Below, in pieces: positions 14,271 through 26,753 of a DNA stretch of 64,000 bases. This DNA comes from Gorsachius magnificus (Eukaryota; Chordata; Aves; Pelecaniformes; Ardeidae), in contig CM067081.1 in NCBI GenBank assembly GCA_034008185.1, positions 106,153,265 through 106,217,264 of the forward strand, read 5' to 3'. The notes below the pieces were generated by a model. It saw only the letters and a program-made list of their open reading frames with translations, did not search any database and was not told where the DNA came from. The translations under genes and the position numbers were made by a program. Every line of letters begins with the position of its first letter. Positions within the stretch are counted from its first letter, which is position 1.

Positions 14271-17200
14271 GACTCGCAAACCAAAACATAAGTTCTGCTT
14301 TCATTCCTTAAAGTCTAAATTGTTGATGAATGTACATTTCATCTCTTCTTCCCTGTCTGACTGCAGAAAAGGGGGAAAATAAGATAATACTTTATCTCTT
14401 CATCTTTTTTTTGGTTTCTTTGTAGGCACACTGGTTCCAAAATAATTTTAAGAAAAAATGTAGAAATGGATCCCAACAGTTCCTGTAATACTTTTTAGCT
14501 TTCTTCTCACACCTGTTTCCTCTGGCTGGTGTTTTTTTTTTCTCTTCTGGAGAGAATGAGCAGAATGTCAACAAGCTGTCTGAAACCCACATTTAGAGAG
14601 CTGATCTATGAGGAAAGAACCGTGAAAACCCAGTGTTGATACTCACTAAATCTGAAGCTCAAAACACATAACAAAGACTCAAAATTTATCAAAGTATAAG
14701 AAAAATTCATTTTGATCTGTCTCTGCTTATATGTGTATTACCTCCCGAAGCCCACTGTCATGCAACTGCGACGTTGCTAATAAATTATTTTTTGATGTTT
14801 TTTCTGCCTCTTCACCACTTGCAGAACAATGTTTCCAGTTGTCTGAAACTGTAGCTTCAGATTCTTCTGATCCCCCAAAAATGAATGCATTAATTTTCCT
14901 CATTCATTGCAACATTTGTTTGTCTTTGATATCCAATAGTTGATGCTTTGCTTGTTTCTCATACCTTTTTTTGGCAGTCCAGCTTACTGTGGGTCTCTTA
15001 ATTAACTTTTTCTCTTCCCCAGTTCCCTTGGTGACATGAACTCTCAGAGGTGCATACACACTTCTTGTATTCCCTGCTTTGGCATACAAGGAAAAGAGCA
15101 AAGAGAAGATCCTCCATTTTTTCCAAGCAGGAAAGAAGAGCAGAGCTCAAATGTCACTTGCATGTGGAATGTCTTAGGCAATAGAGACAGGCTGTGGTAG
15201 CAGCAATTTTTCTAAACAGCATGGATATTTTTTTCCTGAATAACCACTTTGCTAACTCAGCTATATTCATCAGTGTCAAGAGACTCCAAAATATGTGCTC
15301 TGAAAAACACTCCCCACCTCCTCTGTTCTTTGTGTGATCTTAGTTGATCCCAAGCTCAAGATAAGACCAGAGGATTGTGATATGAATGAATAAAAATTAT
15401 ATCTTTCCTGCAAACAAAGATGAGAAAAATCTGTGAGGGGAAAACAGAATACCCTGTGGAATATCTCAGGGTATTGCTACAAACCTACAAAATATCAGTT
15501 TTCCAAGATTTTTTTTTTCTCTGTTAAAACAGAGATGCTTTTGTATAGACAAATTTTATTTGTTTGGTTTTTGTGTAGATGTGATTTCCCAGGTGCCAGT
15601 CAGTATTGCCTTTTTACTATAAGGACAGAAGAGCTGAGCCTTCTCTGAATGGAAAAGAATGGTTGATAAAGTTAACAGTGCTTGTTTTTCAAGATTAGAA
15701 ATAAGTTCTAAAACTGTATACATTTTTTGATGAAAAATGCGGTTTCAGGAAAGGCTAATGAGACTTAACACTTCTTTCAGCACAGTAATAGGTATTTTTA
15801 AACAAGCTGACACCATTTCATTCAAGGATGTGATAAGTAGTTAACATGAAAAAGTCAAGTTTTGATTTTCAGTCTATATGTAATGCTTGGGATTAGCTCA
15901 ATATACTCATCCCATGAATTTCTGAATAGCTCAGAGTCCAATTATCAATCTTAACTAAGCAGAACAACTGCTTTAAGTGACTTTCCACGTGGCAATTTGT
16001 GTTAATTTATAGATACACATGCTGTAAGACTAAACCTTTACACAGGAAGTATTGTAACTCATAATGATGCATGCAATACAGGGCTGTATGCATTTCAGTC
16101 CCAAGAAAAAAGCGACAGACTGATATTTTAGAACTGGAGGGGAAATAAACTTATTTTTGTAAACAAATTAACACATCCATGCCTTCATACAATTAAAATC
16201 CCTCTTTATTTAAAATTATAGGTTATGTTTCCACCACATTCACTTTGAGAAGGGAAATACAATGCCTGACAGGAATCACAGCCTTTTCTATTTGGCTAAC
16301 TACTGTAAGTAAACAGATAATGCAAATGCATGGTGGTAGGAGTTTGAGGGCCCCTTTCCCCTTAGTTTCTTGTTAGTAGATTAGACTAGCTCCTTGGGTT
16401 TACATTTTTTACATCTGTGGCAGGGATAATACCAGCAAAGAAGCTGCCTCCTTGAATCAGGGGGGAAGGTAGGAGGGATGGTTGCTGGTTACTTAGGAAT
16501 CTACCTGTCCACACAATCTAGTTCTCCTTGAAGCAAGCACGCTGAAGGAAATATAACTACCATAATTTACAAGTGTACCACCTCAGGAAAGCAAGTTGTC
16601 TTTTTCTGTTCAGGAGGACAGTACATCAATCATCTGTTGTTTTACCTGTCTGTGCTAAAATGGTGTTTCAGCACTGCACAAACTGAAACCTAAAACCAGT
16701 ATAAAAATATTAATTAAGAATCAGAAATCTAGAAAGAAGATATTTGCAAAGGAGATCTCATTAGTAGCAGGGAGGTCACTGTTTCTGTGTACCACTTTAT
16801 TATTCAGTGGACAGTTGGGAAGGGATGAGGGCTGGCACTTCTTTTTCTGTGGGGAAAGGAGAGAGCAAGAAGGTGGGACTAGGTGAGAGAGAGATGTTCA
16901 TTTGCAGAAGCCGTGCCCATGGTATTGGCTGCTGTTCTGGGGTGGCCAGTCTCTGCCTCCTCTGGCACAGCCAAATCTGGCAGTCTGTTGTCCTTGACAT
17001 CTGCCCCTTTCCTCTGCTGTCACTGCCTTTCTCCCTGCCATCTGGCATCCCAGCACATTTGCTCTCTGCTTTCAGGGTGACAGAGCAGTAGATTCTTATA
17101 AGGCTTATGTCTTCAGAAAAATTCTGACAAACAATAGTTGTTAATGTGCTTTATTTAACTGAGAAGAGTCTCAATGATGAGAGCAATGGAGGTTACCTTC

Positions 17201-18367
17201 AACCAAATAAAAGATCTGGCTTTGGCCAAAGGTTTTTTGTAACAAAGGTAAAGCTGAGGGAGATACTTGGATCATGTTCATTTTGGACTATTCTTATAAA
17301 AATCTATTGTTAGTTGATACATGGAGTTTTCACAGTTACTTAGAGCATTGGGATTAGGATTGTATTAGAGTTTGGCAAGAAACTGACACCATCTTGCCAC
17401 TTGGTAGGTTATAGGATAGTCTTTATGAATAAGTGAATTTTGTCAATTTTTTTCCTCATGTTGAGTCACCCATTGCCTTAAAGTCTTCATCAGGTGAGCA
17501 GACAGGCAACCTCACTACAGTGACCAAACCACAGTTTGTATGAGATTAATTACTTATTGGCTGACACCAGTCCAATGTCCGCTGAAGTCAATAAAAACAT
17601 ATGTGCTGGAGGAACATAATGTTGCTAAGAGAAGGATAAGTATATATCTAAAGGGAAATGGTAAGAACTTAATCAATCCACATAACTTAGAAGATATACA
17701 CGTTGGCATGTTTTTCTTTTGTTTTATGGCTACTACCTTTTCTCTTCTCCTTTAAATTCTTTTTTGATTGGTTTTGGTCTGATTTTTGGTATACATGGAG
17801 TTACAAACATTGGGAAGACTTGGCCTTGGTTGAGAATATTACATATGGGTAGAAGACAAATATTTAAGTAGTAATAGACCTCATCTTCTCCATGCTTGAC
17901 AAGCCAGCAGCTTTGACAGCTTAAAAATATATGCTTTGAATATCTTTATCATTAATTGAAATGAGTAAATCAAATAATATTATTTTGTTGTATTGTCATA
18001 ACATCTCTAAAACAGCTATTTTAGCAAAGGTGCATGGTTTCCTAAGCTTAATAAAGGTAAAATAAAAAAAAAAAATGAACTTTTTCTCATTCTGATACAT
18101 TTATTAAAGAAACTAATTATAATTAAATAAGGTCTTAACAAATGTAAACAATTTTCTTATTTGGTTTTTCTTGTTTGACTTGTCAAGTTTAGTCACATTT
18201 TAATTTTGTCTTATGTCTTGTTTCATCAGAATAAGATGACATGACATGATTGATTTAAAGCAAAATAACGTCATGAAGTGAAAATTTTCATCTGAAAACC
18301 GTATTTTAAAAAATCATGCTTTCAGTGAGACAATCATGTAGAGAATTTTCTTCCCTTAACATATAGT
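14271..18367. other. Noncoding sequence, no gene seen
   Basis: No convincing gene. The block 16800-17090 is noticeably GC-richer and open in several overlapping frames on both strands. None of the translations looks like a known family and no frame is clearly preferred, so it is left unannotated. Confidence 0.4.
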
Positions 18368-18384
18368 AAAAAAAAAAAAAAAAA
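18368..18384. repeat. poly-A tract (17 A)
   Basis: An uninterrupted run of A. No retroelement body or polyadenylation signal was recognised directly upstream, so it is recorded only as simple sequence. A second A run, preceded by an aataaa hexamer, lies at 18063-18075. Confidence 0.75.
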
Positions 18385-21195
18385 TCAATCTTACTGTAGT
18401 TATCCTCTTGAGGTTTCCTTATCATCCTAAGAGACAACCAAATTAGATGAACTTGGATAGACTGGAAAGTTCAACAGTGATGCCTTCAGGGGTGTCTTCA
18501 GGAGCAGCTCTTCTGAGGGAAAAAGCCCACTGTTATTAATGAGTAGGAGGGAAATTAGTGATCACATTAATGACTAAAGATTGATCTGTTAAATAGAAAA
18601 CCGCCACCAGACAAGGCACTCTTGCTTTCCTAATGGAATAGCATATTAATAGCTGAGTTTGCAATGACAGAGTGGGCATGCACAGAGACTTCCATAGAGC
18701 AATAGGTTAGATATCTTGTCATCTTCACCATAGTAGTCCCTATGTAGCACTTCCCACTCCCAAGGCATGTTTGAGAGACTGACAAGTAAAGCCTGAATAT
18801 GCAGAGGAATAGTATGTTGACTTGTTGGGAATGAGGACAACCAATGGAATACTAGGGACCTGCCCCCAAAGGATGGGTTTCTTCCTACCAACATTAAAAT
18901 ATCTTTCATAGGTGTTTGCATTTCACAGCAAGGGAGTGAAGAGATAGCTGGTGGAAGAACATAGTCTTCACATTGATGGATGCTCTAGTACAGAAACAAA
19001 AGTTATTTTTCACCCTCCAAGTATGCTGGGTGTTTTGGCTTGTTTGGTTTTGTTTTGTTTTCAGTTAAGAATAATGTGAAATGCTGGGTTTTTCTTGCAA
19101 CCCCATTCAAGTTCTGAATGAAAATTTAAAAAACAAACAAAAAAAATACCCTTGAATAAAAAAACAACAATACTTTTCAAAGTTTTCTTTTTTTTCTTTT
19201 CTAATGCAGTCTTTGCAAATGCTAAGAAATTCCATTTAATACTTGCAAATCCCCAATATTGACATTTTATAATATATCCAGGTATATTCTAAAATCTAAG
19301 GAATTTCAATATATGTTCTTTTTCAAATGATTTCCTGAGCAGGCCTGTCAGTTACAGTGTTCTCCAGGCAGATAAAATTATGGATTTCTTGAAATGCTTG
19401 ACTGCTGCATAGCAATTACCATAAATGTTATTGGCAGTATAGACCACTGTCTTCCTCAGTTATCAATTTCACAATCAGCTAAATAATTTTTAATCTAGAT
19501 TGTGGGGTTTTTTTTCCAATCATTGCTCAAAGCTGTGGAAAATACATCAATTTCAGGTTAAAAGTCCTATGTTTTTCACGTTTCAGTCTTGAAAATAGCT
19601 TGATTTCATAGAGTTTGAAAAAAGCATTATCAGATTTAACACACTGTAAATCATTAGTAGACTCTAACAAGATAAGCAATGAATTGTTCTAGTGGGCTTC
19701 CTAAGCACCTCTAGGTAAAATCTGTTCTTAGGCTTCATGTCCTGAAAAACATGATCATGAATAGAAGAACTTGTCAATGCATAAACCCATGAGATTAAGA
19801 AAATTGCATTTAAAAGCAGTTGTCAATTTCCTCACAAACCACATTTTTATTATTTGTGCTGGACACCTCTGGCAAAGGATATTTCAAAAGCTTCTTTAAG
19901 TTTATCTGAGCTTAAAGATTAGACAATTCCCTTCATATCTAATTTAAATATTGCTTCTTGAAATTTTTTTACAGTGAATAATTAATTATAGTACTTTAAT
20001 ATTTTTTTTAAAAAATTGGAAATGTTCCTTCTCACCTACATCTTTTTTAGTTTCTGTTTTTCTAAATTAAACAAACCACATTCCTTCAGTGTTTTCTTAT
20101 AAGCTGAGTGTCTCTCTCTTTGGTCATTAAACCATCATGCTGAAAAGCATTTGAGGCTTCATTAGAACTAAATTGAGAGGAATAGTTTTCTTGTACCCCT
20201 TACACATGAGATCCTAGATAATATATAAAATAATTACTTTGGTATTTTAATAGCTTTTAGTTCGGATCCACAATCCTTCCAGATCCTCTTCTGACATGTT
20301 TCTATGTTTCTGCATAGCCAATTATTTCCTACTTGTACATTTTATTTTCCTACCTGAAATGCAGTCATATGGTCTCCACTTGGATTTTCTTAATGCTTCT
20401 TGTTAATATTTTTCACTGTTAGTCATGATCATTCTGAATTTGTATCCTCTGTTTTAAAATATTCACAGCCTTGCCTAGACTGTTATTGTCTATAATTTTT
20501 GTGAATTAAGTTTCCATTTTCACATAAAATTGTTCAAGGGCAACTGTGTAGAATGGACTCCAGAGTAGGTATCTATTGGAAACCACCTACAGTGCCCTGA
20601 CAGTATAATGATGTATCTGCATTTCTTTGAGATTTTTTTCACTTGTTTCTTGTTTGTTTGTTTATTTAGATAGAGTTTCCTTAATTTATGAGGTGTTTGT
20701 GTGTGGAAGGCATGAAAATCTTTGCAAAGTATGTATCCTGTTAACTTGGCTATATGTTTAGATGAAGAAGAAAACAACTGGTTTGACTTTTTTGTCCTTG
20801 ACAAATCTATGCTGTCATCTTATTTTCTAGGTACTAATAAAATGTTTAATAATTTCAGTCATCATCTTTTCATTTGCTGAAAATAGATTGATTAGCATTT
20901 CTTTACTCATCTCTGTCTTTTCTGTTCTAGTAAAAGATAAGGTAAAATACTAGATGTTCTTTAATCTCCTTTATCCTCTGATGGGTATTTCAGGATAGCT
21001 ATTAATTTTCTAGAGAGAAAAGGGGAATAATTTAAACTGTATTTAGATATTTAAAAATGTTCCCAAAGATCCACTGGATTTCATATGAGAATCCTTAAAA
21101 AACCAGCCAAAATAATTTTGGAACAATGTTCCAAATGTCAGTTAAATTGGTTTCTCTCTGAAAAGTGGTAGGAATAACAAAAAAGAAAATTTTCC
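18385..21195. other. AT-rich noncoding sequence, no gene seen
   Basis: No gene recognised. Simple tracts: (GTTTT)n-like at 19036-19062, AAAC-like at 19127-19146 and GTTT-like at 20645-20665. Confidence 0.45.
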
Positions 21196-21214
21196 TTTTT
21201 TTTTTTTTTTTTTT
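21196..21214. repeat. poly-T tract (19 T)
   Basis: An uninterrupted T run. On the minus strand it would be a poly-A tail, but no retroelement was recognised on the side that would carry the element body. Confidence 0.75.
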
Positions 21215-23611
21215 GCCTTGCTGATTTTACTCAGTGTTTGTGTTATCTCTTTAAACTCATGCTTAATCATATCTTTATTCCTGATCTTCCTGTTTATGAC
21301 CTTTTAGATTATTTAACACCTTTCTTGTAGTTCTCTTATTGTTTCTTACTTCCCCTGAATGTTGGGATAACTTTCTGTTTAGTGCTATGTTTTCCAATAA
21401 CCACCGAGTCTTCTGCTTCTGCATTTTTTCCTCTTTTACGTTTTGTGCTCAAGGAACTCTAACTGCCACTTACCTTAATATACTGAGGTCTGGGGTTTTT
21501 TTGAAGTCCATTATTCTTAAGCCATGCATAAGGTTTGGAATAGTCCTTTGCATAAGAATATTTTTATTCTGAGATTGTGGTATTGCTACTATGACTTTTT
21601 TACAGTCTAGGAATTGTTAAAAATATCTTTATTTTTCTTCTGAGAAAAGCATATTATAGCAAAGAAATATTAGAATTTGAGTCTGAAAATTGAAGGCATT
21701 CCTGAAAAAAATGAGATGTGATAAAATAACATATTGTAGGCTTAATCATTATTTTCTTTCCTCCTATGAATATTTCAATGAAATAATAAATGCTGAGAAA
21801 GTCGGGAAAATGTTCATTGTACACCCTTTATCACTACATAAAAATGTCCTTACAGAAATGTATTGCTTCCATTTAAGGTTTCTGTCTATCCCTAGGCATA
21901 GAGTAGTTACTTTGAAGTTTTATCAAAAGTATATTTCAAAGAGTATTTGCAAGTATGCATTATAAAATGACTGACCAAAAAAAGAAAGAATGAGTTTGGT
22001 TTATAGTGACTCCTGCTGGGAGGCAGGAAGCTGTTGGCAGCGCTCAAAAGAAATATTCCAGTTGTGTGAGGTGAAGATAGTCCCTTGAGAGGTGAATCAT
22101 CTTGCCTGTCATTGAAGACAAAATGTCTAATAATTGTCTTCAGTTGAAAGTGAAGTTAATGTTTTATATCATTATTGAACAATACAAAACTCACAGTAAA
22201 TAGTTCAGATTGAAATGGCGCTATTTCAGTAAGTTATAAAACAAGGGGTTTTTTGTTCTTAGTGTCAAATCAGAACTTGAATTTCCTGATTAACTCTTGT
22301 CATGCAAAAGATATAGCTGATAATTTAAGGACCTGAAGTAGCATCTGCTCCACTACTCCATATTGTAGATAAGTTCTTTAACCATTGTACAAACCAATAC
22401 CAACTGCAAATGCAGTTTGTTTTCTGGCATCAAAGCTTTTATTCTCAACTGTCATTACTAAAAGAAATGTAAAGATCTATTAAAAACTATTACCCAAATT
22501 TTTATTCATGTTTAGCTAAACTGTGAAAATTGTTCCCGAGAACACCTCTGAAAATGGGATATTCAAACTTCTCAAAGTTCTTTCAGAACTGGATAGACAG
22601 TATCCAGATAGACTGTGGAAAGACAGTATTCAGTTTATTGATAAAGTTAACAAATTTAAGAGGAGATATAACCCCCGTGCTTCAGGTTTAGCCTGATATT
22701 TAAATATAGAAAGTTAAATGGGCTTTTAATAGGGACAGGAGATGCTAGGTTTTTTTCATAAAAAGTTTCTTGTACATTTCTCTATAATAACAACTGCTAT
22801 GGAGAGGATAGTATTACAGATAGACTATAGATGTGAGAGGAGTCTGTTCTTGATTCACAAGTAATTGGAAACTTTGTGGATTTTTAAGGTATGTGATTTG
22901 CCTAAAACAGTCTTTAGTATATTTGAAATTCATACAATTACGTGGTGTAAGTCAGTCTACCAAACTCAGTAGGAGTTTTGCCATTTTTTAAAACTAGACC
23001 AAATGACGCAACCACATTTTGATATGAGGCAATAAGGCTTGCATAGTTTTAGGTCCCCTTTGTGAAGTTTTATTTATTACACACCTTAGCACCTGCTGTG
23101 CTGCATTAATATGGTGCTTCTTGATCAACAAGTAAGCACTGAATATGCACATTGCAGTGAAAGATTACAGCAAATCTGATGATCCTATGGATGAGACAGG
23201 TGAACTGGCACGACTGAGATGAGAAGATTCACTGTCATAGAAGATATTTGAAATGCAGTCTTAAGAAAATTTCAATTTTACTCATAGAGTACAATTTTTT
23301 TAAGTACAGTTAATCTATTTCCAAGGAAACTGCTGTCCACAAGCAATGAGAAAAGAGGGCTTTGTGAAACTGTAGTTATAATCTCAGTATAAAACATGAT
23401 ACAAGCATCCCTTTTCTCTGCTAGGTAATTGAATGTTATCACACCGTCTAAAATTGCCTCTGAATAGTCACCATTTTCTTAGTAATATGGAGAGACCTTT
23501 ACTTAAATAATTTTTTTACATTGCTGAATTATTTCAGGTTCCTATAAAGATTTGGGATTTTTCTCTTTTCAGATAATGTATCTTTTTTATACTTCAATTT
23601 TCAAAATGACT
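21215..23611. other. AT-rich noncoding sequence, no gene seen
   Basis: No gene recognised. An imperfect tandem of three units of 13-15 bp (gatagac/agacagtat-like) sits at 22592-22632. Confidence 0.45.
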
Positions 23612-23679
23612 GCGTTGTTGGGTTTTTTTGTTGTGTTTTTTGGTTTTTGGTTTCTTGTTGGTTTTGGTTTTTTTTTTTT
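23612..23679. repeat. GT/T-rich low-complexity tract
   Basis: About 68 bases made almost only of T and G, ending in a run of 13 T. It is degenerate simple sequence. The end reads as a pyrimidine tract followed by aacag, so it resembles a splice acceptor, with no supported exon behind it. Confidence 0.7.
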
Positions 23680-24680
23680 AACAGGAGTATCTTTACGCCT
23701 CATTATAGCATTCGTTGAAAAATTTGCATGTACTGCTTTGGACTGCTATTTTTTTCTTCTAATTTGCTTACCTTAAAAATATTTTTATAAAAAGTTTTAA
23801 TTTTCTACATGGAGCTATAGTATTTGGATATGAAGTTCTGATTTGTCTTACAGAAGGGCTGTACAGAACTGTACCTTAGGAATGCTGATACCAGAAAGTC
23901 TCAAAAAAACCCTATTTATTGTCACTGTATGAATAGTAGGGAAAATAGATCAGGTTTCCATCAACTTTTGAGTCCATAGAAACGTGGCAGGTTTTTTTGA
24001 TTATGTCCCCAGAAAGTATATATAGATTTTTCCATGCCATTTGAGCTAGACAATCCCCTATGCTCTCTCTGCCTTACCCTATAATTTTCCTTTTTTGACA
24101 GAAACATTGCCTCTTGTTTCAAACTTTATTCCTGTTTTCATTCTTCTTTAATATCTTCTTTAAAATGTAATACCTGCAAATACATAATGCTAATTCGTAT
24201 TTACATTTACAACAGCAGGCTCCTTTTAAAAACAAAAGAATACCTATGAGATTTTGTCACATTAAAGGAACTAATTTTAAAATTTGATTTTCCTCTATAA
24301 TTCTTTTAAAAACCTCTGATCAATGCCAGCTTTAACAGAAGTTATAATTGGGAAAAAAATAGACGGAAAAAGTAATTACTAATATGATAGTTCAGTTTTT
24401 CATGGAAAGACTGAGCCAAATGACAAATATTCCAAATAACTGGTTGATTTTTACAGTCATTCTCTGCATCATTACTGCTTTTTGAAATAATAATTATTTA
24501 GAAGGCAACCTCAAGCAATGGAATGTATTGAGTAGAGTGCTTGCTTGTACAATGATATCTATCATCTGGCTTTAAAATAATCTGTGTTGATTATAGTTTT
24601 TTGAATGATGAAGGGCAGGTTTGTTTTATGTTGATGTTTCTGCCCATAATTCATCAAAAGTACCATTGAATTCAAGGCTT
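23680..24680. other. AT-rich noncoding sequence, no gene seen
   Basis: No gene or dated repeat. The stretch 24290-24530 is complex and non-repetitive with several TAAT-type homeodomain core motifs; see the findings. Confidence 0.4.
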
Positions 24681-24770
24681 GGGGGTCAGGCTTCACCTTG
24701 CTGAAGTCAATGACAAACATCAAATGATGTTAATGGGACCTAGTAGAGTCTGAATTGCACAGCTTTATTA
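24681..24770. repeat. Possible ancient sauropsid dispersed repeat fragment
   Basis: Contains gctgaagtcaatgacaaa followed by gatgttaatgggacctag. This resembles the 'attgacttcaatggga' type of very old, short, palindromic dispersed repeats known from turtle, crocodile and bird genomes. The match is short and diverged, and the boundaries are guesses. Confidence 0.25.
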
Positions 24771-26568
24771 ATGTGTGGTATTATTCAAGTTAATCATCAG
24801 TGATAAAATAAGTTTTTATTTTTGATTTGTTTGCTTCAATGTGTTGCTAAATTCTATATACTTGTATTCCTGTAGACAATTCATCACGGCTCTCCAAAGA
24901 CAAAGATGCCATTTCTAACCTTAGAAAACTGTGTTGATTATGTCATAGGAGCAGGCTCCACAGAATTTTAATATTAAGTGAATCTTCAAGTCTTGCAGTT
25001 CTGAGTTAAGTCACTTTTGGCTTTGACACCACATTTTCCTTCATCAGTATCTGACAAATCCTGAAGGAGTTCAGTCAATGTAAGATTGAAAGCTAACAAC
25101 AAATAGAGTGAGTGTAGCTGGAAAAAATAGGCCTACTATGGTTGCATACAGTAATTGCATGCTCCACTTGATTTCTGGAGTATTACTTTTGAAACTCAGA
25201 ACATAATTTAGTATTATTACTTTTACTTATTGACCCTCTTTATTCACTAAGTAAGAATGCTTAATAAAGCGCCGTATGTATTCTTGAAAAAATCTTATAC
25301 TTTTATTTGAAAGGATACTGGATTACGAGGTCTGGAACCCTGTTTTTTGCGGGGGGAGGGGCACGATTTAATAGTGTAGTTAAGCAAGGAAGTGAAGTCT
25401 GTAATGAGTGCTTTATTATTTGAAGTAAGACTAGAGCTGAGATTAGCAAAACAGATAATTTCTGTCTCATGGGAAATTCTGGGGTTTTTTAATACTGATG
25501 CAGAATGAAAATAACTGGGTTTGATATAATTACAGAGATACACATTTTGTATTGTTGAAAGGAGCTAAAACAGCCAGCTCATTTTCAGCTCCCATTTAGC
25601 ATTATTATTTATGTAGTTGTGCCTGTTACTCGTACATGATTCTGTCAGCCAAGTTAGCCAAACATTAGCAACATTAGAAGACTTAGGTCCACAATATACT
25701 GTGTTGTTTGAAGAGGTGTTTACTGTTAGAGATTCAGGAATAATTTTAAAATTCTAAAAATAGAATAGAATAGAAAAGTTCTAAAAACATAACAAACCAC
25801 TCTGCAAAGACCTCAATACATCAAACTTTGTGCAATCAAAACTGGATTTTTTTTATTTGGGTCCTCAGATAAGGAGGAGAAGAAAGGGAATGTCAGGCAA
25901 GAATAGGATGATTATAAACAGCATCAGAAAATTAGCCTACCTTTTGCAGAGCTGGTGCTATTTTGTAATCCTCACGACACAGGATCATATTAAGGAAGGC
26001 TCAAGTATGGTTATGTTTACAGGGAGTGCCTTCCATGAAGGTAGTTCTGAAGAGTAACATTAAAGAACAAAAACCCCAATCCAATAAAACCTGCATCCTT
26101 TCTCGAATGACCCTCTTTTGGTAATAATTGACAAGAGAGGAATTCAAAGAAAAGTGGTGGAAAAAGTACTGTGCTTACAGCTGGACTGTGGCAGGGAGGC
26201 AGCATACACTCTCCAAGTCCCGGATTCTTCTCTTTCTTGCCTCTTGGAAGGAATAATGTTGGTAGGTTCAGTAACCTTGGGGTAAAAATACTGTATGGCA
26301 TTGCCTGTTTCCCTGCATTTTAAGCTAGCAGATGAAATGGAAGTTGTACCTCTCAGTGTCAGAGTCATTTGATTGCCATGCCCTTTTCTTTCTCAAGTTT
26401 GTGATGCTTTCTTCTTCAGTCAGTTATTAATCATTTTTTTAGTTGCAATAATGTGGTTGTCTAGTAAAGAAGAATCCTATTGTAGGGGAGAAAAATGAGC
26501 AAAGATGGTCAGATGTTTAGATCTTGCCTGTGGACTTTCTTTATGATAAAGCATAGTCACTCAGTCTG
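24771..26568. other. AT-rich noncoding sequence, no gene seen
   Basis: No gene recognised. A short (AATAG)n-like tract lies at 25757-25775 and a G-rich patch at 25349-25364. Confidence 0.45.
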
Positions 26569-26606
26569 TGTTTGGTGGTTTGTTTTGGTTGTGGGTTTTT
26601 TTTTCC
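26569..26606. repeat. GT/T-rich low-complexity tract
   Basis: Degenerate GT/T sequence like the one near 23.6 kb. A T run passing into C follows at 26736-26753. Confidence 0.6.
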
Positions 26607-26753
26607 CTGGCATGCACTTATATACACCTTAAGGTAAACAGAGGGATGAGTGCATTAACTCACTGAAGTTATGAATGTCTTTGAGATGAAATCTCTGCCT
26701 AAAATAAGAGATAGTGATGGGGTTTTTTGTTACTCTTTTTTTTTTTTTCCCCC

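Noticed and set aside
16800..17091. GC-richer block open in several frames on both strands
   Set aside because: No frame is preferred, and no translation looks like a known protein.
18001..18076. aataaa followed by an A run, like a processed transcript end
   Set aside because: No recognisable transcript or retroelement body precedes it.
21474..21568. 95-base minus-strand stretch ending at AAG|GTAAGT with one open frame
   Set aside because: Good donor but weak acceptor, and an AT-rich peptide; chance level.
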